Shown here: positions 23,206 through 31,396 of the stretch, piece after piece | Numbering within the stretch: position 1 is the stretch's first letter | Layout: each line of letters opens with the position of its first letter | Assembly: GCF_001598355.1 (NCBI RefSeq) | Contig: NZ_BCYU01000007.1 | Coordinates: 1-64,000, forward strand | From: Sphingomonas asaccharolytica NBRC 15499 | Lineage (GTDB): Bacteria > Pseudomonadota > Alphaproteobacteria > Sphingomonadales > Sphingomonadaceae | Direction: 5' to 3' | DNA length: 64,000 nucleotides | Notes under the pieces: generated by a model | The model's input: the letters and a program-made list of their open reading frames with translations, nothing else | The model's database searches: none | Told to the model about the DNA's origin: nothing | Translations under genes and position numbers: made by a program

Positions 23206-23226
23206 ATCGTATGTCCTACTAACAAT
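23206..23226. promoter_or_regulatory. ATTGTA-N9-TACAAT-type palindrome upstream of TonB receptor 2
   Basis: Arms ATCGTA and AACAAT around nine bases. It lies in the divergent region between the CmcJ-like gene and the receptor, 81 bp before the receptor start. It is one of the island-wide operator series. Confidence 0.55.
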
Positions 23227-23307
23227 ACGCACCCATGAAGGTGCGCACGGGCGGCACGCTTTCCGGGAGGGAAAGCGAGGCCACACCGTTTCAGGAGAGG
23301 ACATACG

Positions 23308-25827
23308 ATGCAGAACCCTATTCGTTCGCACGCCTCATTGGCATTGTTGACCAGCGTTTCCGCGGCGGGATTATTGTGCGCCGCACCGGCCCAGGCCCAG
23401 GATGCGAATGCCTCGTCGCCGGCCACGGCTCCGGCGCCGCAAACGACGGCGCCGCCGGCGCCCGAGGCGCAGGCCCAGAACGACGCCTCGGGCATGCAGG
23501 ACATCATCGTCACCGCGCAGTTCCGCAAGGAGCGGTTGCAGGACACGCCGCTTGCGATCACCGCGGTCAATGCCGCCCAGCTCGAGGCGAAGAATCAGAC
23601 CAACCTCGCCCAGATGGCTGACGCGGCACCCAACGTGTCGCTCAAGCCGCAAGGCGCGTCGTTCGGTCCCTCGATCTCCGCCTCGATCCGCGGCGTCGGT
23701 CAGAACGACTTCAACCCGGCCTATGAACCGGGTGTCGGCATCTATATCGACGACGTCTATTATCCGCAGCTGACCGGCGCGGTGTTCGACCTGCTCGACG
23801 TCGACCGGGTCGAGATATTGCGCGGCCCGCAAGGCACTTTGTCCGGGCGCAATTCCGAAGGCGGCGCGATCAAGCTCTATTCGAAGATGCCGAATGGCGA
23901 GACCAGCGGTTATGTCGAGGCGACCTACGGCTCGCGCAATCGGATCGGCCTGCGCGCCGGCGCCGATTTCAAGCTGACCGACACCCTGTTCGGGCGGATC
24001 TCCGGCGTGTTCAAACAACAGGACGGTTTCGTCGACCGGATCGACTATGGCTGTGCCAACCCAGGCAGCGGGGTTCCCGCGACGCAACCGGCCGGCCATT
24101 GCAAGATCGATAAGCTCGGCGGCATCGGCTATCAGGCGGTGCGCGGCATCCTTCGCTGGGAACCGAGCAGCAAGCTCGATGTGACGGTGATCGGCGACTA
24201 TACGCATGACGAACACACGATCGCGGGCGAAGTGCTGCTGGCGGTCCAGACGGTCAACAACGGCAACGTCAACGCGGCGCCCGGAGTGCCGTATGACAGC
24301 CGCTTCATCTGCGGGCGCTTCTGCAACTACATCACGGTGGGGCAGCCGGCGGCGACCTGGGCGGGACCGGTGGCGCCCGGCGTCCCCATGGCGGCGACCC
24401 AGGGTAACGATCGCAGCCTGTACGACGGCTGGGGCGTTTCGGGCCAGATCAACTACCGGTTGAGCGACGCCATCTCGCTCACGTCTATCACCGGCTATCG
24501 CAAGTTCGACACGCGGTTCGATTCGGACGACGACCTGTCGCCGGCGAATATCGGCTTCGGTCGCAATCGGTTGAAGAACTGGAGCTTGAGCGAGGAATTG
24601 CGGCTGAGCGCCAAGCTGGCCAAGGGCATCGATCTGACCGTCGGCGGTTACTACTTCAAGCAGAAGTCGGTCTACGATTCACAGCAGGATCTGCGCTACG
24701 TCGTGATCCCGCTGCAATTCCTCCAGCCCGACCCGACCGAAGCCGAGGCCAAGGCGTTCTTCGCGCATCTGTCCTGGGAAGCTTTCCACGGCTTCACACT
24801 CAGCGGCGGCGTCCGTTACACCGACGAGTCCAAGGACCAGACCTATTACCGCCTAAATTACAATGGCACGGTCAATGCCTTCCTCGATCCGGTCGGCGCG
24901 GTTTACGGCGTTGGGTATTCCGGGCCGGACACGCGCGACTATAACGGCAACGGCAATACGAGCGAAATCGTCACCGCGCTGTCGGGACTGACTGCCAAAT
25001 ATAGCGCCAAGCGCTGGGATTATCGGATCGCGGCCGATTACCGCTTCTCGCCCGAGCTGATGGTCTATGCCTCCTTCTCCACCGGCTTCAAGGGCGGCGG
25101 CAGCAACCCGCGGCCATTCAACGCGCAGCAGGTGATCTCCTTCCAGCCGGAAGAGCTGCGCGCCTATGAAGTCGGCTTCAAGAGCGACCTGTTCGACCGC
25201 AAGCTCCGCTTCAACGTCGCCGGGTTCATCAACGACTATACCAATATCCAGATCCCGGTGCTTACCTGTCCAACCGCGCCCTGTGCCGCGCGGCTCAATG
25301 CCGGGGCTGGCAAGATCAAGGGGTTCGAGGCCGAATTGTCGCTGTTCCCGGTCCAGGGTTTGGCGATCGACGCGTCGCTCAGCTATCTCTCGTTCAAATA
25401 TGACGCGAGCAGCCTGAATCCGGCGGCGGCCTATCCGACCAACCCGGGCGGCGTCCTGTCCAGCGATCCGCCGACCGTGCCGCCGTGGAAGTTCAGCGCG
25501 GGCGCCCAGTACAAGATCGAGATGGGCAGCGCCGGCAGCATCACGCCGCGCGTCGACATGACCTATCAGGACAAGCAATTTACCGGGCCGACCGTGATCG
25601 GCACGACGCGAATCCTGAACTTCATCCCTTCCTATACCCTGGTCAATGCGCGGCTGACCTGGGCCAATGAGACGGGAGACCTCAGCGTCTCGCTCGAGGC
25701 GCAGAACCTGTTCGACAAATATTATCTGCTGACGATCTTCGATCTGCGCGGCGCCGGCGCCGGCTTCCGCAAGGGCAGGCCGGGGTCTCCGCAGGAGTTC
25801 GCGGTGACGATCAAGAAGAAGTTCTGA
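23308..25827 (+). CDS. TonB-dependent outer-membrane receptor (lignin-dimer cluster copy)
   Basis: An outer-membrane receptor of 839 aa. The signal peptide ends around APAQAQ at residues 26-31, followed by an alanine/proline-rich linker. The plug is DIIVTAQFRKERLQDTPLAI, then VDRVEILRGPQGTLSGRNS near residue 180. The C-terminal barrel ends in KKKF. It sits immediately upstream of the paired glutathione S-transferase genes. A stem-loop lies at 25846-25876 between them. Uptake of lignin-derived dimers is the likely job, by context only. Confidence 0.92.
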   Translation: MQNPIRSHASLALLTSVSAAGLLCAAPAQAQDANASSPATAPAPQTTAPPAPEAQAQNDASGMQDIIVTAQFRKERLQDTPLAITAVNAAQLEAKNQTNLAQMADAAPNVSLKPQGASFGPSISASIRGVGQNDFNPAYEPGVGIYIDDVYYPQLTGAVFDLLDVDRVEILRGPQGTLSGRNSEGGAIKLYSKMPNGETSGYVEATYGSRNRIGLRAGADFKLTDTLFGRISGVFKQQDGFVDRIDYGCANPGSGVPATQPAGHCKIDKLGGIGYQAVRGILRWEPSSKLDVTVIGDYTHDEHTIAGEVLLAVQTVNNGNVNAAPGVPYDSRFICGRFCNYITVGQPAATWAGPVAPGVPMAATQGNDRSLYDGWGVSGQINYRLSDAISLTSITGYRKFDTRFDSDDDLSPANIGFGRNRLKNWSLSEELRLSAKLAKGIDLTVGGYYFKQKSVYDSQQDLRYVVIPLQFLQPDPTEAEAKAFFAHLSWEAFHGFTLSGGVRYTDESKDQTYYRLNYNGTVNAFLDPVGAVYGVGYSGPDTRDYNGNGNTSEIVTALSGLTAKYSAKRWDYRIAADYRFSPELMVYASFSTGFKGGGSNPRPFNAQQVISFQPEELRAYEVGFKSDLFDRKLRFNVAGFINDYTNIQIPVLTCPTAPCAARLNAGAGKIKGFEAELSLFPVQGLAIDASLSYLSFKYDASSLNPAAAYPTNPGGVLSSDPPTVPPWKFSAGAQYKIEMGSAGSITPRVDMTYQDKQFTGPTVIGTTRILNFIPSYTLVNARLTWANETGDLSVSLEAQNLFDKYYLLTIFDLRGAGAGFRKGRPGSPQEFAVTIKKKF

Positions 25828-25845
25828 GGCAATCACGAGGCGAAC

Positions 25846-25876
25846 GCGGCGGGGATGGTGCGACCGTCCCTGCCGC
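25846..25876 (+). other. Stable stem-loop between the receptor and GST genes
   Basis: Fourteen-base arms (25846-25859 and 25863-25876) pair at 12 of 14 positions around a three-base GCG loop. No T run follows, so it may reduce readthrough or protect the 3' end of the receptor mRNA rather than terminate fully. Confidence 0.5.
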
Positions 25877-25898
25877 GCATCGCGAGGAACGAAGCGAA

Positions 25899-26675
25899 AT
25901 GGCGGAAACACCGAGCGTCACTCTCTATCATTGGGAACCCAACGCCAATTCGGGCAAGCCCATGTTGACCCTGTTTGAAAAGGGCGTGGCGTTCGACAGC
26001 CATTATCTCGACCTGCTGAACTTCGACCAGCACAAGCCCGATTATCTCGCGATCAACCCGCTCGGCACGATCCCCGCCATGACCCATGGCGACCTGGTGC
26101 TGACCGAATCGACCGCGATCATGGAATATGTCGATGAGGCATTCGCCGGGCCGCGGCTGATGCCCGACTCCGCCGTCGATGCCTGGCGCGTGCGCTGGTG
26201 GATGAAGTTCATGGACCAATGGCTCGCGCCAAGCTTCTCGATGATCGGCTGGAGCGTGTTCGTCGGACCGTCGGTGCGCAGCCGCGATCCGGCGGAACTC
26301 GACGCGGCGATCGAACGCATCCCCCTGCCCGAACGCCGGATCGCCTGGCGCAAGGCGATCAGCGGCGCGTTTTCGGCGGAAGAGATGGCTGAATCGCAAC
26401 GCCGCGTCGCGGCCGGTATCGGCCTGCTGGAACAAGCGCTCGGGCAGCGCGAATGGCTCGCGTCGGACAGCTATAGCCTTGCCGACATCAATGGCTTCAA
26501 CCTGGCGTACGCGCTGCCTTTGTCGCAGCCGCATTTGTCCAATGACGAGCTAACGCCCTATATCATGCGCTGGTTGCGGGCGATCTATGCGCGGCCAGCG
26601 ACCAAATCGTGCTGGGCACTCGGCCGCACCGACATGGCCAGGCGCGTCACGATCCTGGAGGGGGAGCCGGCATGA
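25899..26675 (+). CDS. LigF/BaeA-like beta-etherase glutathione S-transferase (candidate catalytic subunit)
   Basis: A 258-aa GST with the beta-etherase-type N-terminus LYHWEPNANSGKPML. Asn17 falls where BaeA and LigF have the asparagine proposed to activate glutathione. The LTESTAIMEYVDEAF glutathione-binding segment is near residue 67, and the C-terminal helical domain includes ERIPLPERRIAWRKA. Such enzymes cleave beta-aryl ethers after C-alpha oxidation. Its stop overlaps the start of a second divergent GST (ATGA). This arrangement is expected for a heterodimer like BaeAB, described in Novosphingobium aromaticivorans as cutting the beta(R) ether. No LigE homologue is seen in the window, so this pair may fill that role. 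Confidence 0.8.
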   Translation: MAETPSVTLYHWEPNANSGKPMLTLFEKGVAFDSHYLDLLNFDQHKPDYLAINPLGTIPAMTHGDLVLTESTAIMEYVDEAFAGPRLMPDSAVDAWRVRWWMKFMDQWLAPSFSMIGWSVFVGPSVRSRDPAELDAAIERIPLPERRIAWRKAISGAFSAEEMAESQRRVAAGIGLLEQALGQREWLASDSYSLADINGFNLAYALPLSQPHLSNDELTPYIMRWLRAIYARPATKSCWALGRTDMARRVTILEGEPA

Positions 26676-27421
26676 CGATCACCCTGTATCACGGCGAACC
26701 CAACGGCCCCTCGCTGACCGTGTTGGCGGCATTGTTCGAGAAAGGCGCGGACGCCGCGCTCGAGCGCATCGATCTCGCCGCGGGCGCGCGGCACGGCACT
26801 GACGTGCCGCGGGCGATGGAAGTGGATCATTCGATCGAGGGCGAAGGTCCCGTCTTGGTGGTCGACGGCATCCCGATGGCGGACAGCGTGTTCCTCGCCT
26901 GCTATCTCGACGATGTCGGACCCGGCCCGGATTTGCGGCCGAGCGACCCCTATGATCGCTGGCGGATGATGACCTGGTGCCGCTACATCGTCGAACGCGT
27001 AGCGCCCGCCGCGGCTTATCTGGGGGTCGAGGCCAATCCGCCCGCGCACGTGCCGCAGGGCGTAGCGAGTGTCGATCTCGCCGAGCGCTGGAGCGATGCC
27101 GTGGCGGGCAAGATCGACGATGCCAGGCGCGCCGACAGCCGCGACAAGATCGTTCAGGCGGTCGAACGGATCGAGCGCGAATTGAGCGACGGCCGCGACT
27201 GGCTGATCGATGCATTTTCGATCGCCGACCTGGAAAGCTATGCCTGGCTCGCGGGGATGACCGAGCTCGTTCCCGAGGCTTTTGCCGGCCGCCCGCGCAC
27301 CGCCGCCTGGCTGGCGCGGGTCAAAGCCCGGCCCGCTGTGGCGCGCGCGCTCGGCATGGCGACCAGCGCAGCGCCCGAACGCATCTGGGCTCCCGGCCCC
27401 GAGATCAATCGCTGGGGTTGA
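26672..27421 (+). CDS. Divergent LigF-related GST lacking the activating Asn (candidate BaeB-like partner)
   Basis: A 249-aa GST translated from the ATGA overlap with the preceding GST. Its N-terminus is LYHGEPNGPSLTVLAALFEKG. Where the neighbour and LigF have A-N-S, it has G-P-S, so the putative glutathione-activating asparagine is replaced by proline (residue 13). The usual TESTVICEYLED segment is changed to MADSVFLACYLDD. Both changes suggest a structural or substrate-binding subunit. With the tight coupling this supports a BaeA/BaeB-like heterodimer, though I cannot confirm orthology. The next gene, the PQQ dehydrogenase, starts 37 bp downstream. Confidence 0.78.
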   Translation: MTITLYHGEPNGPSLTVLAALFEKGADAALERIDLAAGARHGTDVPRAMEVDHSIEGEGPVLVVDGIPMADSVFLACYLDDVGPGPDLRPSDPYDRWRMMTWCRYIVERVAPAAAYLGVEANPPAHVPQGVASVDLAERWSDAVAGKIDDARRADSRDKIVQAVERIERELSDGRDWLIDAFSIADLESYAWLAGMTELVPEAFAGRPRTAAWLARVKARPAVARALGMATSAAPERIWAPGPEINRWG

Positions 27422-27458
27422 TCGCGCGTCGATCGTCATCTTTGGAGGAAGGCACCGA

Positions 27459-29603
27459 ATGGCTTCGGCACTGCAGCGTACCAATCTAATAGCCCTGTTC
27501 GCAGCCAGCATGGCGTTGACCGCTGCCGGCTGCAGCCGCGACGGTGGCAGCGATGGTTTCGTGGCCAAAGGCGGCGTCGACGCGGCGCGTATTACCGCCG
27601 CGGCACCCGACCAATGGCTCTCGACCGGCCGCACCTATGACGAACAACGGTTCAGCCCGTTGAGCGCGATCGACACCGGCGATGTCGGCAATCTCGGACT
27701 TGCCTGGTCCGCCGACCTCGACACCGCGCGCGGCCAGGAGGCGACGCCGTTGTTCGTCGATGGCGCGCTCTACGTTTCGACCGCCTGGAGCATGGTCAAG
27801 GCCTATGACGGGCAAACCGGCAAGCTGCTCTGGTCTTATGACCCCGCGGTGCCGCGCGAGACGTCGGTCAAGACCTGTTGCGACGCGGTCAATCGCGGCG
27901 TGGCGGCATGGGGCGACAAGGTGTTCGTCGGCACGCTCGACGGCCGGCTGGTCGCGCTCGACCGCGCCACCGGCAAACCGGTCTGGTCGGTGGTCACGGT
28001 CGACCAGAGCAAGTCCTACACCATCACCGGCGCGCCGCGCGTCATCGATGGTCTGGTGATCATCGGCAATGGCGGTGCCGAATTCGGCGCGCGCGGTTAT
28101 GTCACCGCCTATGACGCGCAAACCGGCGCGCAGCGCTGGCGGTTCTACACCGTCCCTGCCCAGCCCGGCACCGAGCAGCAACCCGATTACCTCAACAAGG
28201 CCGCGTCGACCTGGTTCGGCGAATGGTGGAAACAGGGCGGCGGCGGCACCGTCTGGGACTCGATGGCCTATGATCCCGCGCTCGACCTGCTCTATATCGG
28301 CGTCGGCAACGGCTCACCCTGGAACCAGGCCTATCGGTCGGAGGGCAAAGGCGACAATCTCTATCTGTCGTCGATCGTCGCGATCCGGCCCAAGACCGGC
28401 GACTATGTCTGGCATTATCAGACGACGCCGGGCGACAGCTGGGACTTCACCGCGACGCAGCACATCATCCTCGCCGACCTCACCATCAACGGACAGAAGC
28501 GCAAGGTGCTGATGCAGGCGCCAAAGAACGGTTTCTTCTACGTGCTCGACCGCACCAACGGTAAGCTCATCTCGGCCAAAAATTTCGTGCCGGTCAATTG
28601 GGCGACCGGGATCGACATGAAGACCGGCCGCCCGATCGAAACGCCCGAGGCGCGCTATTATAAGACCGGCAAACCGTTCATCGGCTCGCCCGGCGCCGGT
28701 GGCGCGCATAGCTGGCAGCCGATGGCGTTCGATCCCAAGACCGGCCTGGTCTTCATTCCGACCAATTTGGCCGCTTTCCCCTATTTCCCGGCCAAGGATT
28801 GGAAGGCCGCCAAGCTGGGCTTCAACGTCGGGGTCGACATGGGCGCCGCGGCGATGCCGGCCAATCCGCAGATCCGCGCCGCGGCGGCGCAGGCGACGAC
28901 CGGCGCGCTGATCGCCTGGGATCCGGTCGCGCAGAAGGAACGCTGGCGCGTATCCTATAAGGGACCCTGGGATGGCGGGCTGCTCGCGTCGGCCGGCGGC
29001 TTGGTCTTCCAGGGCAATGCGACGGGCGAGTTCGCCGCTTATGCCGCCGCGGACGGCCGCAAATTATGGTCCTTCCCGACCCAGACCGGCGTGATCGCCG
29101 CGCCGATCAGCTATTCGATCGGCGGCGAGCAATATGTCGCCGTGCTGGCCGGCTGGGGCGGCATCTGGGCGCTCGCACCAGGCGTGCTGTCGGACAAGAG
29201 CGGGCCGAGCCGCAACATCAGCCGGCTGCTGGTGTTCAAGCTCAACGGATCGGCGACCTTGCCAGCAGCACCGCCGCTCAACCAGACGCCGCTCGATCCT
29301 CCGGCCTCCACCGCACCGGACGCGGTCATCGCCGCCGGCGGCGAACGGTTCGGACGCTATTGCGGCACGTGCCACGGCGACGCGGCGGTTGCCGGCAGCC
29401 TCGTCCCCGACCTCCGCCATAGCGGCGCGCTCAACGACGCCGCGACCTGGCGCCAGATCATTTATGAGGGTGCGCTGAAGGACAATGGCATGGTCAGCTT
29501 CAAGGCAGTGATGACACCCGAGGAGATCGAGACGATCCGTGCCTATGTCATCAAGCGGGCCAATGAGGACAAGGCGCTGGAAAAGGCGACCGGAAAACAG
29601 TGA
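27459..29603 (+). CDS. PQQ- and heme c-dependent alcohol dehydrogenase, lipoprotein
   Basis: A quinohemoprotein alcohol dehydrogenase of 714 aa. The N-terminus has a lipobox (MALTAAGC) ending at Cys24, so it should be lipid-anchored in the periplasm. The eight-bladed PQQ propeller shows repeated LDRATGKPVW/YDAQTGAQRW-type W motifs and the vicinal disulfide TCCDAVNRG near residue 145. The C-terminal cytochrome c domain carries CGTCHG near residue 630. It would oxidise primary or aryl alcohols to aldehydes or acids and pass electrons to the respiratory chain. TGGAGGAAG precedes the ATG. No PQQ biosynthesis gene is in the window. A gamma-hydroxyl of a lignin fragment is a plausible substrate, by context. 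Confidence 0.88.
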   Translation: MASALQRTNLIALFAASMALTAAGCSRDGGSDGFVAKGGVDAARITAAAPDQWLSTGRTYDEQRFSPLSAIDTGDVGNLGLAWSADLDTARGQEATPLFVDGALYVSTAWSMVKAYDGQTGKLLWSYDPAVPRETSVKTCCDAVNRGVAAWGDKVFVGTLDGRLVALDRATGKPVWSVVTVDQSKSYTITGAPRVIDGLVIIGNGGAEFGARGYVTAYDAQTGAQRWRFYTVPAQPGTEQQPDYLNKAASTWFGEWWKQGGGGTVWDSMAYDPALDLLYIGVGNGSPWNQAYRSEGKGDNLYLSSIVAIRPKTGDYVWHYQTTPGDSWDFTATQHIILADLTINGQKRKVLMQAPKNGFFYVLDRTNGKLISAKNFVPVNWATGIDMKTGRPIETPEARYYKTGKPFIGSPGAGGAHSWQPMAFDPKTGLVFIPTNLAAFPYFPAKDWKAAKLGFNVGVDMGAAAMPANPQIRAAAAQATTGALIAWDPVAQKERWRVSYKGPWDGGLLASAGGLVFQGNATGEFAAYAAADGRKLWSFPTQTGVIAAPISYSIGGEQYVAVLAGWGGIWALAPGVLSDKSGPSRNISRLLVFKLNGSATLPAAPPLNQTPLDPPASTAPDAVIAAGGERFGRYCGTCHGDAAVAGSLVPDLRHSGALNDAATWRQIIYEGALKDNGMVSFKAVMTPEEIETIRAYVIKRANEDKALEKATGKQ

Positions 29604-29614
29604 AGCATCGCCAT

Positions 29615-29635
29615 ACTGTATCCATGGCGTACAAT
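29615..29635. promoter_or_regulatory. ATTGTA-N9-TACAAT-type palindrome upstream of the amidohydrolase
   Basis: Arms ACTGTA and TACAAT (one mismatch to the consensus) around nine bases, 67 bp before the amidohydrolase start and just after the PQQ dehydrogenase. It is a member of the island-wide series. Confidence 0.65.
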
Positions 29636-29702
29636 AACCGCTATGCGCCGTCGCGCTGCGTCGCCCGCTAGCGACAGGCCGCAACGCGTCTGAGGAGAGT
29701 TC

Positions 29703-30575
29703 ATGCCCATCGATCCCAGCAAGGTCGTCGCGATCGACGTCCACGTCCATGCCGAGGTGTCGTGCCACGACCCCGAGGATCCGGTGATGGCCAAGTTCTT
29801 CGACGCGGCATCGGCCTATTTCAAGGCCGATCGCAAGCGGCCGACCATCCCCGAGACGATCGACTATTACCGCGCGCAGAACATCGCCTTCTGCCTGTTC
29901 ACGGTCGATTGCGAGAGCGGCATCGGTGCCAAGCGGATCAGCAATTACGAAATCGCCGAGCTGGCCGGGCAGCATGCCGACATCGTCATTCCGTTCGCCT
30001 CGATCGATCCGCGCAAGGGCAAGTTCGGCGCCCGCGAGGCGCGCGACCTGGTCGAGAATTGCGGCGTCAAGGGCTTCAAATTCCACGGTATCATGCAGGA
30101 TTGCCACCCGGCCGATCGTGTCGCCTATCCGATCTATGAAGTGATCGCCGAATATGGCTTGCCGGCGATCTTCCACACCGGCCATTCGGGCATGGGCACC
30201 GGGATGCGCGGTGGCGGCGGCGTCCGCCTTAAGTACGGCCAGCCGATGCTGGTCGACGATGTCGCGGTCGATTTCCCCGACATGAAGATCATCCTGGCGC
30301 ATCCGAGCTGGCCATGGACCGACGAGAGCCTGTCGATGGCACTGCACAAGGACAATGTCTTCATCGACCTGAGCGGCTGGTCGCCCAAATATTTCCCCAA
30401 GCAAGTGATCCAATACGCCAACACCCAGCTCAAGCATAAGATGATGTTCGGCTCGGACTGGCCGCTGATTCGTCCCGAGAAATGGATCGATGCAGCCAAG
30501 GAAGCAGGGTTCCGCGACGAGGTGCTGCCGCTGATCATGAAGGACAATGCGGTGCGCGTGCTCGGCCTAGGATGA
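29703..30575 (+). CDS. Amidohydrolase family 2 protein
   Basis: A 290-aa metal-dependent amidohydrolase with DVHVHAE (H14, H16) at the N-terminus, VKGFKFHGIMQDCHP, IFHTGHSG, ILAHPSWPW and the late FGSDWPLI aspartate. It therefore keeps the full metal-site pattern. Members of this branch include decarboxylases and the CouO-type hydrolase of 4-hydroxyphenyl-beta-ketoacyl-CoA in hydroxycinnamate breakdown. I cannot tell which applies. It begins its own unit under a palindromic operator and is followed 56 bp later by a LigF-like GST and folD. Confidence 0.8.
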   Translation: MPIDPSKVVAIDVHVHAEVSCHDPEDPVMAKFFDAASAYFKADRKRPTIPETIDYYRAQNIAFCLFTVDCESGIGAKRISNYEIAELAGQHADIVIPFASIDPRKGKFGAREARDLVENCGVKGFKFHGIMQDCHPADRVAYPIYEVIAEYGLPAIFHTGHSGMGTGMRGGGGVRLKYGQPMLVDDVAVDFPDMKIILAHPSWPWTDESLSMALHKDNVFIDLSGWSPKYFPKQVIQYANTQLKHKMMFGSDWPLIRPEKWIDAAKEAGFRDEVLPLIMKDNAVRVLGLG

Positions 30576-30631
30576 AGCGCGCCGACGCACCTTCCGACAC
30601 CCCTACATGCTCATCCTTTGAAAGCAGGCCG

Positions 30632-31396
30632 ATGGCACTCAAACTCTATCATGCCGAACCTTTGGCCAATTCGCTCAAGTCGATGGCGCCGTTGTTCGAG
30701 AAGCAGCTTCCGTTCGAGAGCATCTACGTCAACCTCCACAAGTTCGAACAGCACGAATCCTGGTTCCTGGCGATCAACCCCGAAGGCCAGGTGCCCGTGC
30801 TCGATCATGACGGAACGATCGTGACGCATTCCACGGTGATCAACGAATATCTCGAAGACGCTTTTCCCGATGCGCCGCCGCTCCGGCCGAACACGCCCGC
30901 GGGCAATGCGCGGATGCGTTATTGGAACAAGTTCGTCGACGAGCATGTGATGAACCACGTCTCCATGCACGGCTGGCATCGTCTCGTCGGTCTGATCGCG
31001 CGCAAGATCGCGGCCGGCGAGTTCGAACAACTGATGGAGCGCATCCCCCTGCCCGACCAGCGCAGGAAATGGATGGCGGCGCGCTCGGGCTTCTCCGAGC
31101 AGCAGTTGGCCGACGCGACCGCGAAGATCGAATATGCGGTGGACAAGGTCGAACGGCAGCTCGATGGCAATCCCTGGCTTGCCGGCGAAAGTTTCACGCT
31201 TGCCGACATCAACTTCTATTCGCATTGCGGCATGATGGTCGAACGGATGTTCCCCGAGATGGAGATCGCCAAACGCGCACCGCGGCTGGTCGAGTGGCGC
31301 GATCGCGTGACGGTGCGTCCAGCGATGCAGCAGGCGCTGACGATGCCGGACCATACCGAACCCGGCTTACGCACCTGGTCGGGACACGCCCGCTGA
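30632..31396 (+). CDS. LigF-like glutathione S-transferase
   Basis: A 254-aa GST of the beta-etherase group. The N-terminus LYHAEPLANSLKSMAPLFEK keeps the Asn-Ser pair (N13, S14). THSTVINEYLEDAFPDAPPLRP and the C-terminal-domain motif MERIPLPDQRRKWMAARSGF match LigF-type proteins. I start at ATG 30632, because sequence upstream reads only as overlap with the amidohydrolase 3' end. Its stop overlaps the folD start (TGATG). It could be a second LigF-type enzyme, or the catalytic partner of a heterodimer with one of the other GSTs. Confidence 0.82.
   Translation: MALKLYHAEPLANSLKSMAPLFEKQLPFESIYVNLHKFEQHESWFLAINPEGQVPVLDHDGTIVTHSTVINEYLEDAFPDAPPLRPNTPAGNARMRYWNKFVDEHVMNHVSMHGWHRLVGLIARKIAAGEFEQLMERIPLPDQRRKWMAARSGFSEQQLADATAKIEYAVDKVERQLDGNPWLAGESFTLADINFYSHCGMMVERMFPEMEIAKRAPRLVEWRDRVTVRPAMQQALTMPDHTEPGLRTWSGHAR

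Noticed and set aside
25899-26675. Calling this GST LigE.
   Set aside because: LigE-type proteins have a different N-terminus and fold subclass. This one has the LigF/BaeA-type L-Y-x-x-x-P-x-x-N-S pattern.
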